A stretch of DNA of 64,000 nt. It comes from Zwartia vadi. Lineage in GTDB: Bacteria; Pseudomonadota; Gammaproteobacteria; Burkholderiales; Burkholderiaceae_B. Below the pieces are notes generated by a model that searched no databases, was not told the origin of the DNA, and was given only the letters and a program-made list of their open reading frames with translations. The translations under genes and the position numbers were made by a program. Positions within the stretch are counted from its first letter, which is position 1. Each line of letters begins with the position of its first letter. Below, in pieces: positions 17,552-29,188 of this stretch. The stretch spans positions 62,001 through 126,000 of the forward strand of contig NZ_JAUHHE010000002.1 in assembly GCF_030410375.1 (NCBI RefSeq). Direction: 5' to 3'.

Positions 17552-19870
17552 GTGATTTCCCAAGAGCTCGAAGTTAGTTTGCATATGGCCTTTGTTGAGG
17601 CGCGATCAGCTCGTCATGAGTTCATCACTGTTGAGCACTTATTATTGTCGCTGCTAGATAACGCAGCTGCGATTGAAGTGCTGCGTGCATGTTCCGCTAA
17701 CATGGACGAGTTGCGCAACAATTTGCGTAAATTTGTCACGGACAATACACCTGTCATTCCAGCGGGTGCAGAGGTGGACACTCAACCTACACTTGGATTT
17801 CAGCGCGTGATACAGCGCGCGATTATGCACGTGTCGGCAGGTGGGGCCTCCAAGAAGCCTGTGACGGGTGCAAACGTTTTGGTCGCCATTTTTGGTGAAA
17901 AAGAGTCCCACGCTGTGTTCTACCTCCAGCAGCAGGGTATTTCTCGCCTTGATGTTGTGAATTATCTGTCGCATGGCATCAGCAAACAAGCTGCAGCCGA
18001 GACGCCTGTCAACCCCAAGGAGCAACAAGCTGAAGGTTCTGAGCAGAACGCAGAGGGTCGACAGTCTCCACTGGATTTATATACCCAGGATTTGAACGCT
18101 GCCGCGACTGCTGGGCGCATTGACCCGTTGATCGGCCGTGAGCAGGAAGTCGAGCGGGTCATCCAGACGCTATGCCGCCGCCGCAAGAACAATCCTTTGC
18201 TCGTCGGCGAGGCGGGTGTGGGTAAAACGGCGATTGCCGAAGGTCTAGCTTATCGCATCACGCAAGGCGAAGTGCCAGAGGTTCTGCAAGATGCGCAAGT
18301 GTATTCTCTTGACATGGGTGCACTTTTAGCCGGGACAAAATACCGCGGAGATTTTGAGCAGCGTCTCAAAGGCGTTCTCAAACAGCTGAAAAATAATCCT
18401 CAGGCTATTTTGTTCATTGATGAAATTCATACGCTGATTGGTGCGGGCTCAGCTTCGGGCGGCACGCTTGATGCTTCCAATTTGCTCAAACCTGCTTTGT
18501 CCTCGGGTCAATTGCGTTGCATCGGTGCGACCACGTATACCGAATTTCGCGGTGTGTTTGAAAAAGATGCTGCGCTCTCCCGCCGTTTTCAAAAAGTCGA
18601 TGTGTCTGAGCCAACCGTGGCACAGACTATTCAGATTTTGCGTGGTTTGAAAGGTCGCTTTGAAGAACACCATGGTGTCAAATACTCAGGCGCGGCACTG
18701 ACTGCAGCGGCCGAGTTGTCTGCGCGTCACATCAACGATCGGCACTTGCCTGACAAGGCAATTGACGTGATTGATGAGGCCGGCGCAGCTCAACGTTTGC
18801 TACCCCGCTCCAAACAAAAGAAAGTCATTGGAAAGACGGATATCGAAGCAATCGTGTCACAGATCGCGCGCATCCCTCCTCAAACAGTTTCAAGTGACGA
18901 TCGAAGCAAGCTCGCTACCCTTGAGCGTGACCTTAAAACAGTTGTTTACGGTCAGGATGGCGCAATCGAAGCGCTGGCGGGTGCCATCAAAATGGCGCGC
19001 TCAGGTCTTGGGAGGCCAGAAAAGCCCATCGGTGCTTTCCTTTTTTCCGGACCGACTGGTGTAGGTAAGACAGAGGTTGCTCGACAATTGGCTTTCACTT
19101 TGGGTGTTGAATTGTTGCGTTTTGACATGTCCGAGTACATGGAGCGCCATACTGTTTCGCGTTTAATTGGCGCGCCACCGGGATACGTTGGTTTTGATCA
19201 GGGCGGCTTGTTAACTGAAGCGATCAACAAACAGCCTCATTGCGTGCTCTTGCTCGACGAGATTGAAAAAGCGCATCCAGATGTCTTCAACATACTGTTG
19301 CAGGTCATGGACCATGGCACACTCACGGACAATAACGGTCGAAAGGCTGATTTCCGGAATGTCATCCTTGTGATGACAACAAACGCAGGTGCCGAGGCTT
19401 TGAACAAACCCAACATCGGTTTTTCAAATACCCGTGCAAGCGGAGATGAAATGGGTGATATCAAGCGCTTGTTTTCTCCCGAGTTCCGCAACCGTTTGGA
19501 TGCAATCGTTCCATTTGCTGCGCTGAGTCAAGAGGTTATTCTGCGCGTAGTGGACAAGTTCTTGATGCAACTTGAGGATCAGTTGCATGACAAGCGTGTG
19601 GATGCGACCTTCACCGATGCTTTACGCGCGCATCTTGGCAAAAACGGTTTCGATCCTTTAATGGGGGCTCGTCCCATGCAACGCTTGATTCAGGACACCT
19701 TGCGTCGGGCCTTGGCTGACGAACTGCTTTTCGGAAAGCTCGTAGACGGTGGCTCAGTGCTTGTTGATGTTGACGCCGACGGAAAGGTTATTCTTGATTT
19801 TGAATCAAAGAGCAATAAGCCAACTGATGCGGCCAAAGGCTCGGATCGGGAGGCTGAGCTTGTCCACTGA
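17552..19870 (+). CDS. clpA: ATP-dependent Clp protease ATP-binding subunit ClpA
   Basis: A 772-residue AAA+ unfoldase with a GTG start supported by GGAGG a few bases upstream. The N-terminal Clp-N domain spans about residues 1-140. Two ATPase modules follow, with Walker A motifs GEAGVGKT and GPTGVGKT. It unfolds substrates for ClpP (encoded at 42.6 kb). Family length is about 755-775. Its stop overlaps the start of pqiA by one base (TGATG), which joins it to the envelope operon downstream. Confidence 0.97.
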   Translation: MISQELEVSLHMAFVEARSARHEFITVEHLLLSLLDNAAAIEVLRACSANMDELRNNLRKFVTDNTPVIPAGAEVDTQPTLGFQRVIQRAIMHVSAGGASKKPVTGANVLVAIFGEKESHAVFYLQQQGISRLDVVNYLSHGISKQAAAETPVNPKEQQAEGSEQNAEGRQSPLDLYTQDLNAAATAGRIDPLIGREQEVERVIQTLCRRRKNNPLLVGEAGVGKTAIAEGLAYRITQGEVPEVLQDAQVYSLDMGALLAGTKYRGDFEQRLKGVLKQLKNNPQAILFIDEIHTLIGAGSASGGTLDASNLLKPALSSGQLRCIGATTYTEFRGVFEKDAALSRRFQKVDVSEPTVAQTIQILRGLKGRFEEHHGVKYSGAALTAAAELSARHINDRHLPDKAIDVIDEAGAAQRLLPRSKQKKVIGKTDIEAIVSQIARIPPQTVSSDDRSKLATLERDLKTVVYGQDGAIEALAGAIKMARSGLGRPEKPIGAFLFSGPTGVGKTEVARQLAFTLGVELLRFDMSEYMERHTVSRLIGAPPGYVGFDQGGLLTEAINKQPHCVLLLDEIEKAHPDVFNILLQVMDHGTLTDNNGRKADFRNVILVMTTNAGAEALNKPNIGFSNTRASGDEMGDIKRLFSPEFRNRLDAIVPFAALSQEVILRVVDKFLMQLEDQLHDKRVDATFTDALRAHLGKNGFDPLMGARPMQRLIQDTLRRALADELLFGKLVDGGSVLVDVDADGKVILDFESKSNKPTDAAKGSDREAELVH

Positions 19871-21102
19871 TGCCATCAGCATCTGGTCATTCAGTCTCTA
19901 AGACTACTGTGCAGAGCCCGTCCCTATACCCTGAGCCGGCCTCTGCACGCGCCCTGACTCTGACTTGTCACCAGTGTGGCGCTGTTTATACTCGTCCTGT
20001 TCTGGAACCCGACCAATGGTCGCAGTGCGTACGTTGCAATAGCGTACTTGAAACTTATGCGACTTTTACACCAGGCGCTTGGCTAGCCATTATTTTGACG
20101 GCCATCATTAGCCTGGGTTTTGCCAACGCCTATCCGGTCGCCACACTTTATCTTCAGGGCCAAGGGCAAGCTGCCACCTTTTTTGATGCGATCGCAGTGG
20201 TTTGGCGCGAGGGCTATCCGGAGGTTGCAGTTGTGACGTTTTCGGTTGGTTTTCTTCTACCAGCTATTCATTTGTGCCTGCTTTTATGGGTGTTGCTGCC
20301 ACTTTCGTTTGGTCGTTTACCCATGTTTTTTGAATCGGCCCTCAAAGCGATTGACCATTTAAAGCCTTGGTGCATGGTGCCTGTTTTTCTGATGGGCATT
20401 CTTGTTTCTGTTGTCAAACTTGCTGGTCTTGCCTCTTTAGTTGCCGGAGTTGGGCTTTTTGCAACCGCCTGTGCAGCCATTCTATTAACAAGTCTTGGAC
20501 GTTTAAGTGAGCATAGATTGCGCATGATGGCAATCGATTTAGGTGTGCCCGCCGAGCTTCCAGTTGTTCCAAAACCGCCATCTCCAGCACAAATTTCTCG
20601 GGCCTGGGCACTTGTGATCTCCGCTACGATTCTCTACATCCCCGCAAATCTTTTGCCGATTATGAACATCACGACTGTGGGAGGGAGTTCCGGGCACACG
20701 ATTGTTGGAGGGGTGATTGAACTCTTGCAGATGGGTTCCTGGGACATTGCCTTGATCGTGTTCGTGGCGAGTGTCATGGTGCCAGTGTTCAAGCTTGTCG
20801 CGCTCTCAGTTCTTATCGGGCTGACTCAATACGGAGCCGAGCATGGTCTGCGTAAACGGACACAAATTTATCGTGTAGTTGAGTTTATTGGACAGTGGTC
20901 CATGCTTGATGTGTTTGTGGTGATTTTGCTTTCAGCCCTGGGACAATTTGGCGCTTTGCTGAGTATTCAGCCCGGAAGCGGGGCTATCGCCTTTGGCGCA
21001 GTCGTTATTTTGACCATGCTGGCAGCCTTAAGTTTTGATCCTAGGCTCGCTTGGCGTCGCGCTGGACATCGGCGTCACGTATCATCACGTTTTAATATTT
21101 AG
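19870..21102 (+). CDS. pqiA: Paraquat-inducible protein A family membrane protein
   Basis: A 410-residue inner-membrane protein with two four-helix PqiA domains. An N-terminal zinc ribbon has C33, C36, C53 and C56. The second half starts directly with its helices (ATILYIPANLLPIMN) and lacks the second cysteine cluster found in E. coli PqiA. It is the membrane partner of the PqiB tunnel in lipid transport between the two membranes. Its ATG overlaps the clpA stop. Confidence 0.9.
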   Translation: MPSASGHSVSKTTVQSPSLYPEPASARALTLTCHQCGAVYTRPVLEPDQWSQCVRCNSVLETYATFTPGAWLAIILTAIISLGFANAYPVATLYLQGQGQAATFFDAIAVVWREGYPEVAVVTFSVGFLLPAIHLCLLLWVLLPLSFGRLPMFFESALKAIDHLKPWCMVPVFLMGILVSVVKLAGLASLVAGVGLFATACAAILLTSLGRLSEHRLRMMAIDLGVPAELPVVPKPPSPAQISRAWALVISATILYIPANLLPIMNITTVGGSSGHTIVGGVIELLQMGSWDIALIVFVASVMVPVFKLVALSVLIGLTQYGAEHGLRKRTQIYRVVEFIGQWSMLDVFVVILLSALGQFGALLSIQPGSGAIAFGAVVILTMLAALSFDPRLAWRRAGHRRHVSSRFNI

Positions 21103-21127
21103 TCGAACGGTCAACAGAGAGAGCACT

Positions 21128-22810
21128 TTGAGTCAACCTAATGAGTCTGGATTGCCTGAGTCCGCGCCAGCGCAGTCAGGAAAACCTTTGCCCCGTGTAG
21201 GCCGCAGGCCTAAAAGGAGCCTTGCTTGGGTATGGTTTATACCCCTTGCAGCCCTTTTAATCGGACTCTCAATTGTTTGGCGCGGGATTTCACAAAAAGG
21301 ACCCACCATTACCATCTCTTTCCAGTCAGCCACAGGTATCGAGACGGGTAAGACTCAGATTCGATATCGGGACGTTGTGATTGGACTCGTTAAAAGCGTC
21401 CGTCTCAATGATAAACAAAATGGTGTGATCGTCGAGGCGGAGTTGACAAAAGATGGCGCAGTGTTTGCCCGAGAGGGCTCCCGATTCTGGGTTGTCAGGC
21501 CACGTATTGGTCTAGGAGGCGTATCTGGCCTGTCCACCTTGCTGTCAGGCTCCTATATCGAGTCTGATTTCGACGGTATGGTCGGGGGTCAATCAAAACG
21601 CGCGACTGAAAAGGAGTTTGTAGGCCTTGAACAGCCCCCGCCTATTGCAAGCGATCGCCCTGGTACTCGTTTTGTACTTCGCGCGCCCACGCTCGGCTCA
21701 CTCGGACCTGGCGCACCTATTTATTATCGTCGGATACAAGTGGGACTGGTGACTGGTTTTGAATTAAACAAGGCCGGACAATCCGTTGATCTGAATGTTT
21801 TTATTGATGCACCATATGATAAATACGTTGACGCTAGCACGCGCTTTTGGGATGAAAGCGGAATTGATTTGACGATCGGTCCCGCAGGAATGCACATACA
21901 GACAGAGTCTTTAATTTCCCTGATAGCCGGAGGCGTATCTTTCGCTTCCTTTGGTAAGCCTCATGCCCTGACCGATGCGAATAAGCCCTTCAAGCTTTTT
22001 GAGTCTCGACGGGCAGCAGAAGCTGTGCCCGAGGGCGTGGCTGTTCCAATACGCATGCGCTATGACCAGCCGGTGCGAGGCCTGAGTGTGGGGGCTCCTG
22101 TTGCCTTTCACGGCGTCGATATCGGAGTTGTAGATTCTGTGGCTTTGGATTTCGATATCGTGACTCGAAAGTTTTTTACCAATGTGGATGCGACTCTTTA
22201 TCCTGAACGACTTGGCTCTGTCTATGTGGAGTTAAAGCTTGCCAGTCAAACTCCGGAGGATCTTGCGGCCTCGTTGAGCGAGCTCACGAGTAAGGGATTG
22301 CGCGCACAGTTACGTTCGGCAAATATCTTGACTGGCCAGCTCTATATCACTTTGACAGACTTTCAGAATCTTCCGCCGATCGAGACCCCTCAGGTCACAT
22401 TGCCTTTCCTCATGCCTACGATTGCCTCGGATGATCTGAGCAGTATGCAAGCGCAGATTGCCAACATCATTAGCAAGATTGATAAGATCCCTTTTGAAAA
22501 GCTTGCTCTTGATATCGATTCGATGGTCAACGAAATCAAGCGACTGAGTGCCAATATGGATAAAAACGTCACACCCAAGCTCGCTTCCACGTTGTCGCAG
22601 ATCGAAGTGACAGTTAAAAATCTCAATACCTTGATTGCTCCGGGCAGTCCATTAACAACAAATGCGGAGTCAGCTCTTGAGGATTTGAAAGCCAGTCTGA
22701 AGTCTTTGCGCGCACTGACAGATAACTTACAGGCGAATCCTGATTCGATTATCCGCGGAAGAAGCACGCAACCCTACTCAAGAGACACACTTGGAGCCCC
22801 AGGAAAATGA
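21128..22810 (+). CDS. pqiB: PqiB-like protein with three MCE domains
   Basis: A TTG at 21128 preceded by AGAGAGAG gives 560 residues and avoids a long overlap with pqiA; an in-frame TTG at 21035 is possible but unlikely. A proline-rich cytosolic tail is followed by one membrane helix near residues 35-53. Three MCE domains follow, starting near GPTITISF, TRFVLRAP and VPIRMRYD, then a C-terminal helical stretch. In E. coli PqiB forms a periplasm-spanning tunnel for lipids. Its stop overlaps the pqiC start by four bases. Confidence 0.9.
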   Translation: MSQPNESGLPESAPAQSGKPLPRVGRRPKRSLAWVWFIPLAALLIGLSIVWRGISQKGPTITISFQSATGIETGKTQIRYRDVVIGLVKSVRLNDKQNGVIVEAELTKDGAVFAREGSRFWVVRPRIGLGGVSGLSTLLSGSYIESDFDGMVGGQSKRATEKEFVGLEQPPPIASDRPGTRFVLRAPTLGSLGPGAPIYYRRIQVGLVTGFELNKAGQSVDLNVFIDAPYDKYVDASTRFWDESGIDLTIGPAGMHIQTESLISLIAGGVSFASFGKPHALTDANKPFKLFESRRAAEAVPEGVAVPIRMRYDQPVRGLSVGAPVAFHGVDIGVVDSVALDFDIVTRKFFTNVDATLYPERLGSVYVELKLASQTPEDLAASLSELTSKGLRAQLRSANILTGQLYITLTDFQNLPPIETPQVTLPFLMPTIASDDLSSMQAQIANIISKIDKIPFEKLALDIDSMVNEIKRLSANMDKNVTPKLASTLSQIEVTVKNLNTLIAPGSPLTTNAESALEDLKASLKSLRALTDNLQANPDSIIRGRSTQPYSRDTLGAPGK

Positions 22811-23436
22811 AATTATTTTTCAAGCGTTTATCCTTAGCTCTTGGCGTATTGTCACTTGTTGGCTGCGCGGGTCCTCCCGCGCACTACTACACGCTTAGTC
22901 GGGCAGGCACGCCCGGCAGCCCGCCCTCAACAGCCGCCTCCATCACACCCGTTAAAGCCATCGGTCCTTACACGCTGTCCGAGATCAGCGTACCGGCACA
23001 GGTAGACAATGTGTCGCTCGTCGTGCGTCAGGGCGATGGTCGATTAATGCTTCTGAGCGAGGATCGTTGGACTGGGCCATTGTCTTCCCAAATCTCTACT
23101 GCACTGTCACAGTCTTTAACCCAGCTATTGGGTATGCCACCTATTCAACATCTGGTTTCCGAGGCTGCAAAAGCGTCTGTCACAAAAATCCAATTGGACA
23201 TACAGCGCTTTGACCTCATTCCAGGTCAGTCCGTGGCACTTGATGCGGTGTGGAGTATTCGCACACCAGGCAGCAAATCATTTTTGACTTGTTACACACC
23301 ACTCGTTCAACCCGTTGGGATTGGTGTGATAGCCCTTGTTGAGGGGCAGCAGGCAAATGTTCAGGCCCTAGCTCAAGAGTTGGCGCAGGCCCTACAAAAT
23401 GATCAAGCGCCTAAGGGCTCGCGTTGTACACGTTAG
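22807..23436 (+). CDS. pqiC: PqiC-like outer-membrane lipoprotein (DUF330 / ABC-type transport auxiliary)
   Basis: A 209-residue lipoprotein. The signal peptide ends in the lipobox LVGC, so the mature protein starts at C20. The sequence [12 protein letters not shown] right after it is typical of PqiC. It is expected to receive the tip of the PqiB tunnel at the outer membrane. It starts four bases before the pqiB stop and ends convergent with dut (4-base overlap). Confidence 0.88.
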   Translation: MKLFFKRLSLALGVLSLVGCAGPPAHYYTLSRAGTPGSPPSTAASITPVKAIGPYTLSEISVPAQVDNVSLVVRQGDGRLMLLSEDRWTGPLSSQISTALSQSLTQLLGMPPIQHLVSEAAKASVTKIQLDIQRFDLIPGQSVALDAVWSIRTPGSKSFLTCYTPLVQPVGIGVIALVEGQQANVQALAQELAQALQNDQAPKGSRCTR

Positions 23437-23882
23437 GCCGTACCCGTGCTTCCGAACCCACCTGCGCCGCGCGACGATTGATCGAAGTCTTCGACCACAT
23501 TGAATTGAATGCGTGCGATGGGGAGAATGACGAGCTGTGCGAGGCGCTCCATTGGTTGAAGCGTATATGCGATTTGGCTTCGGTTCCAGGCTGAAACCAT
23601 TAGAGGGCCCTGATAGTCTGAGTCGATGAGCCCCACAAGATTTCCCAGAACAATGCCATGTTTATGACCTAAGCCAGAGCGGGGCAAAATCACTGCTGCG
23701 TACCCCGGATCTGCTAGGTGAATGGCAAGTCCAGTTGGAATAAGTTGCGTCACACCTGGCTCGAGCACAAGTGGACTGTCCAGACAGGCACGTAAGTCCA
23801 AGCCCGCGGAACCATCAGTTGCATAGGCGGGAAGTTGATCTCGCATCCTGGCGTCTAGGATTTTTACGTCAACGGCTTTCAT
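23433..23882 (-). CDS. dut: Deoxyuridine 5'-triphosphate nucleotidohydrolase
   Basis: I chose the ATG at 23882, giving 149 residues ([13 protein letters not shown]), which fits the family (about 150). An upstream in-frame ATG at 23918 would add twelve unlike residues. The five trimeric dUTPase motifs are visible, including [36 protein letters not shown] and the C-terminal [10 protein letters not shown] arm. It converts dUTP to dUMP and keeps uracil out of DNA. Confidence 0.95.
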   Translation of the reverse strand: MKAVDVKILDARMRDQLPAYATDGSAGLDLRACLDSPLVLEPGVTQLIPTGLAIHLADPGYAAVILPRSGLGHKHGIVLGNLVGLIDSDYQGPLMVSAWNRSQIAYTLQPMERLAQLVILPIARIQFNVVEDFDQSSRGAGGFGSTGTA

Positions 23883-23944
23883 GGGTATTCTCTTTGGTCG
23901 GTAGGATGATCTCGGCAAGCGCCTTTGAAAAATGATGAGTCCGA

Positions 23945-24592
23945 TCAGGTACGACTACGCTTGCGTGCGTGTGCTTTGCTATTGATCGCCCGTCGTTTTC
24001 GAATGACTAACCAGGTAATGACGGCGATCACAGCAATACCCACAGCAGAATAAATAGTCGCATGTTGTCCTTCTTTAAGGGCTTCTACGCTGAGGGTTGC
24101 CAGATAGCCTGGCGCCAGGAGAGCTGGCAGCCATAAGATCGCAGAAATAATATTCGCAATCTGAAAGCGAAGCTCAGGCATACCCATGACTCCGGCAACA
24201 GTCGGGATGAAGCACCGTAGCGGACCTAAAAAGCGCGCGATGAGTACGGCTAGAAAACCGAAGCGATAAAAGAATAGGCGCGCGCGCGCGATTTGACGTC
24301 TATAAGGGTAAAAGCGTTTGTGTCTTAATACTTTAGGACCCATCCAGCGACCGAACCAAAAGGAAACTGCATCCCCGACAATTGCGCCAGCAATCCCCCA
24401 GAATAAGATCGGTCCGGCTGCGAGCGTACCGCTCGCGATCAATGTGCCGGTTGCAAAAAGTAAAACAGTTGCAGGCAAAAAAAGTCCCACAATGAAGAGT
24501 GATTCACCAAACGAAAAAAGGAATATGACGAGACTGGCCCACGACTGATTTTCTTGAATGAATAATACGATTGAGTCGATCAAAGCTTGCAT
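23945..24592 (-). CDS. DedA family membrane protein
   Basis: A 215-residue inner-membrane protein with about five hydrophobic segments. The DedA signature [17 protein letters not shown] near residues 32-48 and [21 protein letters not shown] near 119-139 are clear; the second carries the conserved Arg and Pro. DedA proteins are linked to undecaprenyl phosphate or phospholipid recycling and membrane homeostasis. The C-terminus is strongly basic. It follows coaBC by 18 bases. Confidence 0.9.
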   Translation of the reverse strand: MQALIDSIVLFIQENQSWASLVIFLFSFGESLFIVGLFLPATVLLFATGTLIASGTLAAGPILFWGIAGAIVGDAVSFWFGRWMGPKVLRHKRFYPYRRQIARARLFFYRFGFLAVLIARFLGPLRCFIPTVAGVMGMPELRFQIANIISAILWLPALLAPGYLATLSVEALKEGQHATIYSAVGIAVIAVITWLVIRKRRAINSKAHARKRSRT

Positions 24593-24610
24593 GGGTGAGC
24601 CTGGAATTGA

Positions 24611-25816
24611 TCAAGATGAGGATTGTGATTGTTTGAAACGCTGAGCAATGGCGTACACAAGTTGACGTGCGGCATCTTGTTTATGACTCAAGGGTAATGC
24701 ATGTTCGCCTTGATCATCAAAAATTGATACTGTAGTGTGATCAGCATCCATGACGTGTTGTGCAAGGTTTCCGATCAGCATTGGGATGCCTTTGCGGAGC
24801 CTTTTTTGATGGGCATACTCAGAGAGATTTTCGGTTTCTGCAGCAAACCCAACGCACCATGGTCCATCATGTTTTGCCGCAACGCTGGCCAAAATATCAG
24901 GGTTCATTTCAAATTGAAGTTCGGGAGTAGCGTTGCCATCTTTTTTAATTTTCTCTTCAGATACGTTCTTGATTCGCCAGTCAGCAACCGCTGCAACGGC
25001 GATAAAAATATCCTGACCTGAAAGATTTTGCATCACTGCATCGTGCATCTGCTGAGCAGTCTCGACATTGATCCTTGTCACCCCATAAGGGCAGGCAAGT
25101 GCTGTGGGGCCTGATATGAGCATGACTTCTGCACCAGCTTCCCAAGCGGCTTGTGCGAGTGCATAGCCAGTTTTTCCTGAGGAACGGTTGCTCAACACAC
25201 GCACGGGGTCAATCGGCTCAACGGTTGGGCCCGCAGTCATGAGCACCCGTGTGTTGACGAGATGTTTGGGTTGAAAGAAACGTCTGATTTCTGCGACGAT
25301 TTGCAGAGGTTCGAGCATTCGACCATCACCCGTTTCCCCGCAGGCTTGTTCGCCACTACCTGGCCCCAGAACTTCGATGCCATCGAGGCGTAACTGTTGC
25401 ACGTTACGTTGGGTGGGTGCAGCAAGCCACATTTCTCGGTTCATGGCCGGGGCGACAAGCAAAGGACAGGCTCGCGCCAGACAAAGCGTCGAAAGTAGAT
25501 CATCCGCACGACCGTGCACGAGTTTAGCCATGAAATCAGCTGAAGCAGGCGCAATGATAATGGCATCTGCACCTCTGGAAAGCTGAATATGAGCCATGTT
25601 GTTGTGCACACGACTATCCCAGGCATCTACAAACACAGGGCGACCACTCAAGGCTTGCAGTGTGACGGGCGTAATAAAGCGCGTCGCAGACTCTGTCATC
25701 ACGACATCGACTTGTGCGCCCCGTTCGATGAGTCTGCGAACAAGATCGGCAGCCTTATAGCAGGCGATGCCACCGCTTAAACCCAGCACAAGCCGTTTGT
25801 CATGTAGATCTTGCAT
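24611..25816 (-). CDS. coaBC: Bifunctional phosphopantothenoylcysteine decarboxylase / phosphopantothenate-cysteine ligase
   Basis: A 401-residue fusion enzyme. The N-terminal flavoprotein (CoaC, about 1-185) has GLSGGIACYKAADL and the catalytic PAMNREMW. The C-terminal ligase (CoaB, about 190-401) has TAGPTVEPIDPVRVLSNRSSGK. It makes 4'-phosphopantetheine for coenzyme A. Its start lies inside the last 17 bases of lspA, so the two are tightly coupled. Confidence 0.96.
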   Translation of the reverse strand: MQDLHDKRLVLGLSGGIACYKAADLVRRLIERGAQVDVVMTESATRFITPVTLQALSGRPVFVDAWDSRVHNNMAHIQLSRGADAIIIAPASADFMAKLVHGRADDLLSTLCLARACPLLVAPAMNREMWLAAPTQRNVQQLRLDGIEVLGPGSGEQACGETGDGRMLEPLQIVAEIRRFFQPKHLVNTRVLMTAGPTVEPIDPVRVLSNRSSGKTGYALAQAAWEAGAEVMLISGPTALACPYGVTRINVETAQQMHDAVMQNLSGQDIFIAVAAVADWRIKNVSEEKIKKDGNATPELQFEMNPDILASVAAKHDGPWCVGFAAETENLSEYAHQKRLRKGIPMLIGNLAQHVMDADHTTVSIFDDQGEHALPLSHKQDAARQLVYAIAQRFKQSQSSS

Positions 25817-26339
25817 GCTGACCCCGAAGTCGAAGAATTTCGTCGATGACTAAAAGGATAGCACCTACAGTAATCGCTGCATCGGCGACGTTGAATGCAG
25901 GATAGTGCCATTGCTGCCAGTAAAACAGAAGAAAGTCCACGACGTGACCATAGGCAATGCGGTCAATGACATTTCCGAGGGCGCCACCCAGAATTAAGGT
26001 TAGCGCAAGCATAAAACGGTGCTGTTCCCGGTGGGTATGCATCATCCAGAGGATAAAAACGCTCGCACCTAAACCTAAAATAGTAAAAAACCAACGCTGC
26101 CAACCTGGTTGGTCTGCTAAAAAGCTGAAAGCAGCCCCCTTGTTGTACAACAAGGTGAAGTCAAAGAAGGGCAAGATATTAATGCGTTGTCCATAACGCA
26201 ACGTTTGATCAAAACCAATTTTGGTTATTTGATCAATCAGAATCAGAAGCAAAGCCGTGAAAAGCCACCTGCCCAAACCACGATATCCGCTCGGGGTGTT
26301 GAGCGATGCATGCGTCTGGTCCTGATTGGCGCTGTTCAT
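25800..26339 (-). CDS. lspA: Lipoprotein signal peptidase (signal peptidase II)
   Basis: A 179-residue inner-membrane aspartic protease with four hydrophobic segments. The catalytic aspartates lie in GNVIDRIAYGHVVDFL and VADAAITVG. The N-terminus has a longer polar tail (about 25 residues) than E. coli. It cleaves signal peptides from prolipoproteins such as the PqiC product. It starts two bases after the ileS stop. Confidence 0.96.
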   Translation of the reverse strand: MNSANQDQTHASLNTPSGYRGLGRWLFTALLLILIDQITKIGFDQTLRYGQRINILPFFDFTLLYNKGAAFSFLADQPGWQRWFFTILGLGASVFILWMMHTHREQHRFMLALTLILGGALGNVIDRIAYGHVVDFLLFYWQQWHYPAFNVADAAITVGAILLVIDEILRLRGQHARST

Positions 26340-26341
26340 AC

Positions 26342-29188
26342 TCAGGTGGCGGCTGCTTCGTTCAGACTCTCAACGCAACGCCCACAAATGTGGGGATGCG
26401 CTGAGTCTTGTCCAATATCGTCACGCCAGTGCCAGCAACGCTCGCACTTTTGATGCGAAGAGGCAGCTATACTCACCTCAATGTCACCAGTTCCTGCGTG
26501 GATGCCGACGCGTGAAACAATAAAAATGAAGGGCAACTGATCTGAAACGCTTTGCAACAAAGCAAGATCCTCTCCGCTGGCGGTTAAATCGACTTCGCCC
26601 TGTAAAGAGGAGCCAATGCTGCCGGCGCTGCGTAGGTCTTCGAGCTTGCGCATCACGAGGGCACGAATTTCTCTCAGGCGCGTCCAACGCTCTTGTAGCT
26701 TGTCAGCTCCTGTCACATTGGGAATCTCGTGAAAGCACTCTGTGAAAATCGTCACGCGCCCAATTTTCGGGGTGTTTTTGAGTGTGGTTTGAAGTAAGAC
26801 ACCCCAAGCTTCTTCGGCCGTGAATGACAGGACAGGGGCCATGAGCTTGAGCAAAGTCTGCGTGATATGAAGCAGGGCGGTTTGAGCAGAGCGACGGGCC
26901 GCACTACGAGGCGCCGATGTGTATAGACGATCTTTTAGAACGTCCAGATAAAACGCTCCAAGATCCTCGGAGCAGAAATGCTGCAAACGCGACATTGAGG
27001 GATGGAAGTCGAATTTTTCGTAATGTGAGAGGACTTCAGACTGCATGTTTGCTGTCATCGCGAGAGCGTAACGATCAATCTCGAATAGACTCTCAACGGA
27101 GACAATATCATTGACCGCATCAAAATCAGCAAGGTTGGCCAAAAGGAATCGTAAAGTATTTCGAATGCGTCGATAACTTTCTACCACGCGTTTAAGAATC
27201 TCGTCTGAGATCGATAGTTCGCCTGAATAGTCGGTGCTGGCCACCCATAGTCTGAGAATCTCAGCACCAAGGCTATCCGACACTTTTTGAGGCGCAATCA
27301 CGTTTCCAACGGACTTGCTCATTTTGCGACCCTGACCATCCACGACAAAACCGTGGGTCAGCAAGCTTTTATAAGGAGCGCGACCAGAAAGCATGCAGCC
27401 AGTCAGCAAAGAGGAGTGGAACCATCCGCGATGCTGATCGGAGCCTTCCAGGTACATATCCGCAGGCCAGGGCAGTTCGCCATGCGAACCCCGGTGCTGA
27501 TTGTCCGGTCCACCAAGCACCGTGGCGTGTGTCGTCCCGGAGTCGAACCATACATCGAGCGTGTCGCGATTTTTTTCGTAGTCTTTTGCTTCTTCACCCA
27601 GCAGATCAGCAGGCTCAATAGCCTGCCACGCTTCGATCCCATCTTTTTCGACACGCTTGGCCACTTCTTCAAGAAGTGCGGGGGTGTTTGGATGTAGGGC
27701 GCCGGTTTCTTTGTGTATAAAGAAAGCCATCGGAACCCCCCACTGCCGTTGGCGTGAGAGTGTCCAGTCTGGTCTGTTGGCAATCATCGCGTGAAGACGC
27801 GCACGGCCCCACGCCGGATAAAATGCGGTGGCATCAATTGCCGCCAAGGCGCTTTGCCTCAGAGTCGGCTCGCCCCCCTTGGGTTGAACGTCCATGCCGG
27901 CAAACCATTGACTGGTGGCACGATAAATAATTGGTGTTTTATGGCGCCAGCAGTGCATATAGCTATGCGAATGGGGCTCTTGCTTGATGAGCGTGCCAGC
28001 GCCACTCAATGCTTCAACAATTTTTGGATTTGCTTCCCAAATACTCAGACCGCCAAAGCCAGGCAGAGAGGGGACAAATTTTCCATCGCCCATGACCGGG
28101 TTGATAATGTCAGCATCCTTCATGCCATGGGCTTTACAAGACAAAAAGTCTTCAACACCATAAGCTGGAGCTGAGTGAACAACACCTGTTCCCGTATCAA
28201 GGGTGACATAGTCTCCGAGATAAATCGGCGCGGTGCGTTGATAGCCAACATTGAAGTTGGCCAAAGGGTGCTCAAACGTGATCTGATTGAGCGCTTGTCC
28301 CACACATTCAGCAATAATTTCGCCCTCGAGACCCCACTCTTTGAGACAAGCCTCAACGCGATCGAAAGCGAGAATCAATAGCTCGCCCGTTGCAAGTGCT
28401 GGTGTAACACGCACCAAAGCGTATTTGAACTCAGGGTGGATATTCAGCGCCTGGTTGGAAGGAATCGTCCAGGGTGTGGTGGTCCAAATGACGATCGCAC
28501 CTGCTCCAATCTCCGCTTGTCCAAAGGCCTTGGCGAGCGCCTGACGATCTGCAAAAGGAAAGGCAATGTGGACGGCTGGATCCTTACGGTCTGCATATTC
28601 AACCTCAGCCTCTGCCAGCGCTGAGCCGCAATCAAAACACCAGTTCACGGGTTTGAGACCACGAAAAACATAGCCTTTTTCCAAAATACGCCCAAGAGCA
28701 CGAATTTCATTGGCTTCATTGCTGAAATTCATGGTCAGATAGGGTCGATTCCAGTCGCCTAAAACGCCCAGTCGCTCAAAGTCTTTTTTCTGGCGCTCGA
28801 TTTGCTCAAGCGCATAAGCCCTTGCTTTAGCCTGAACTTCGGCAACGGGTAAGTGCTTGCCGAATTTTTTTTCTATCTGGATTTCGATGGGCATCCCATG
28901 GCAATCCCAGCCGGGAACGTAGGCCGCGTCAAAGCCAGCCATGTTGCGGCTCTTAACGATGATGTCCTTCAGTATCTTATTGACAGCATGACCGATATGG
29001 ATATCACCATTAGCGTAAGGCGGTCCATCGTGCAGTAAAAAAGTCGGACGTCCACGGCTTGCATCGCGGATCGCCTGATAAACCTTTTTTTCTTGCCATT
29101 GCGCGACCCAGGCGGGCTCTCGACGCGGGAGGTCTCCGCGCATCGGAAAAGGAGTGTCGGGCAGATTGAGTGTGTTTTTATAGTCCAT
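26342..29188 (-). CDS. ileS: Isoleucyl-tRNA synthetase
   Basis: The start [10 protein letters not shown] at 29188 gives 948 residues and matches the family; an in-frame ATG at 29227 would extend further into ribF. The class I motifs are visible: the HIGH box in DIHIGH near residues 58-63 and KMSKS in GRKMSKSVG. The C-terminal zinc finger has CERC and CGRC pairs. It charges tRNA-Ile and edits valine. The first 11 bases overlap the end of ribF. Confidence 0.97.
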   Translation of the reverse strand: MDYKNTLNLPDTPFPMRGDLPRREPAWVAQWQEKKVYQAIRDASRGRPTFLLHDGPPYANGDIHIGHAVNKILKDIIVKSRNMAGFDAAYVPGWDCHGMPIEIQIEKKFGKHLPVAEVQAKARAYALEQIERQKKDFERLGVLGDWNRPYLTMNFSNEANEIRALGRILEKGYVFRGLKPVNWCFDCGSALAEAEVEYADRKDPAVHIAFPFADRQALAKAFGQAEIGAGAIVIWTTTPWTIPSNQALNIHPEFKYALVRVTPALATGELLILAFDRVEACLKEWGLEGEIIAECVGQALNQITFEHPLANFNVGYQRTAPIYLGDYVTLDTGTGVVHSAPAYGVEDFLSCKAHGMKDADIINPVMGDGKFVPSLPGFGGLSIWEANPKIVEALSGAGTLIKQEPHSHSYMHCWRHKTPIIYRATSQWFAGMDVQPKGGEPTLRQSALAAIDATAFYPAWGRARLHAMIANRPDWTLSRQRQWGVPMAFFIHKETGALHPNTPALLEEVAKRVEKDGIEAWQAIEPADLLGEEAKDYEKNRDTLDVWFDSGTTHATVLGGPDNQHRGSHGELPWPADMYLEGSDQHRGWFHSSLLTGCMLSGRAPYKSLLTHGFVVDGQGRKMSKSVGNVIAPQKVSDSLGAEILRLWVASTDYSGELSISDEILKRVVESYRRIRNTLRFLLANLADFDAVNDIVSVESLFEIDRYALAMTANMQSEVLSHYEKFDFHPSMSRLQHFCSEDLGAFYLDVLKDRLYTSAPRSAARRSAQTALLHITQTLLKLMAPVLSFTAEEAWGVLLQTTLKNTPKIGRVTIFTECFHEIPNVTGADKLQERWTRLREIRALVMRKLEDLRSAGSIGSSLQGEVDLTASGEDLALLQSVSDQLPFIFIVSRVGIHAGTGDIEVSIAASSHQKCERCWHWRDDIGQDSAHPHICGRCVESLNEAAAT

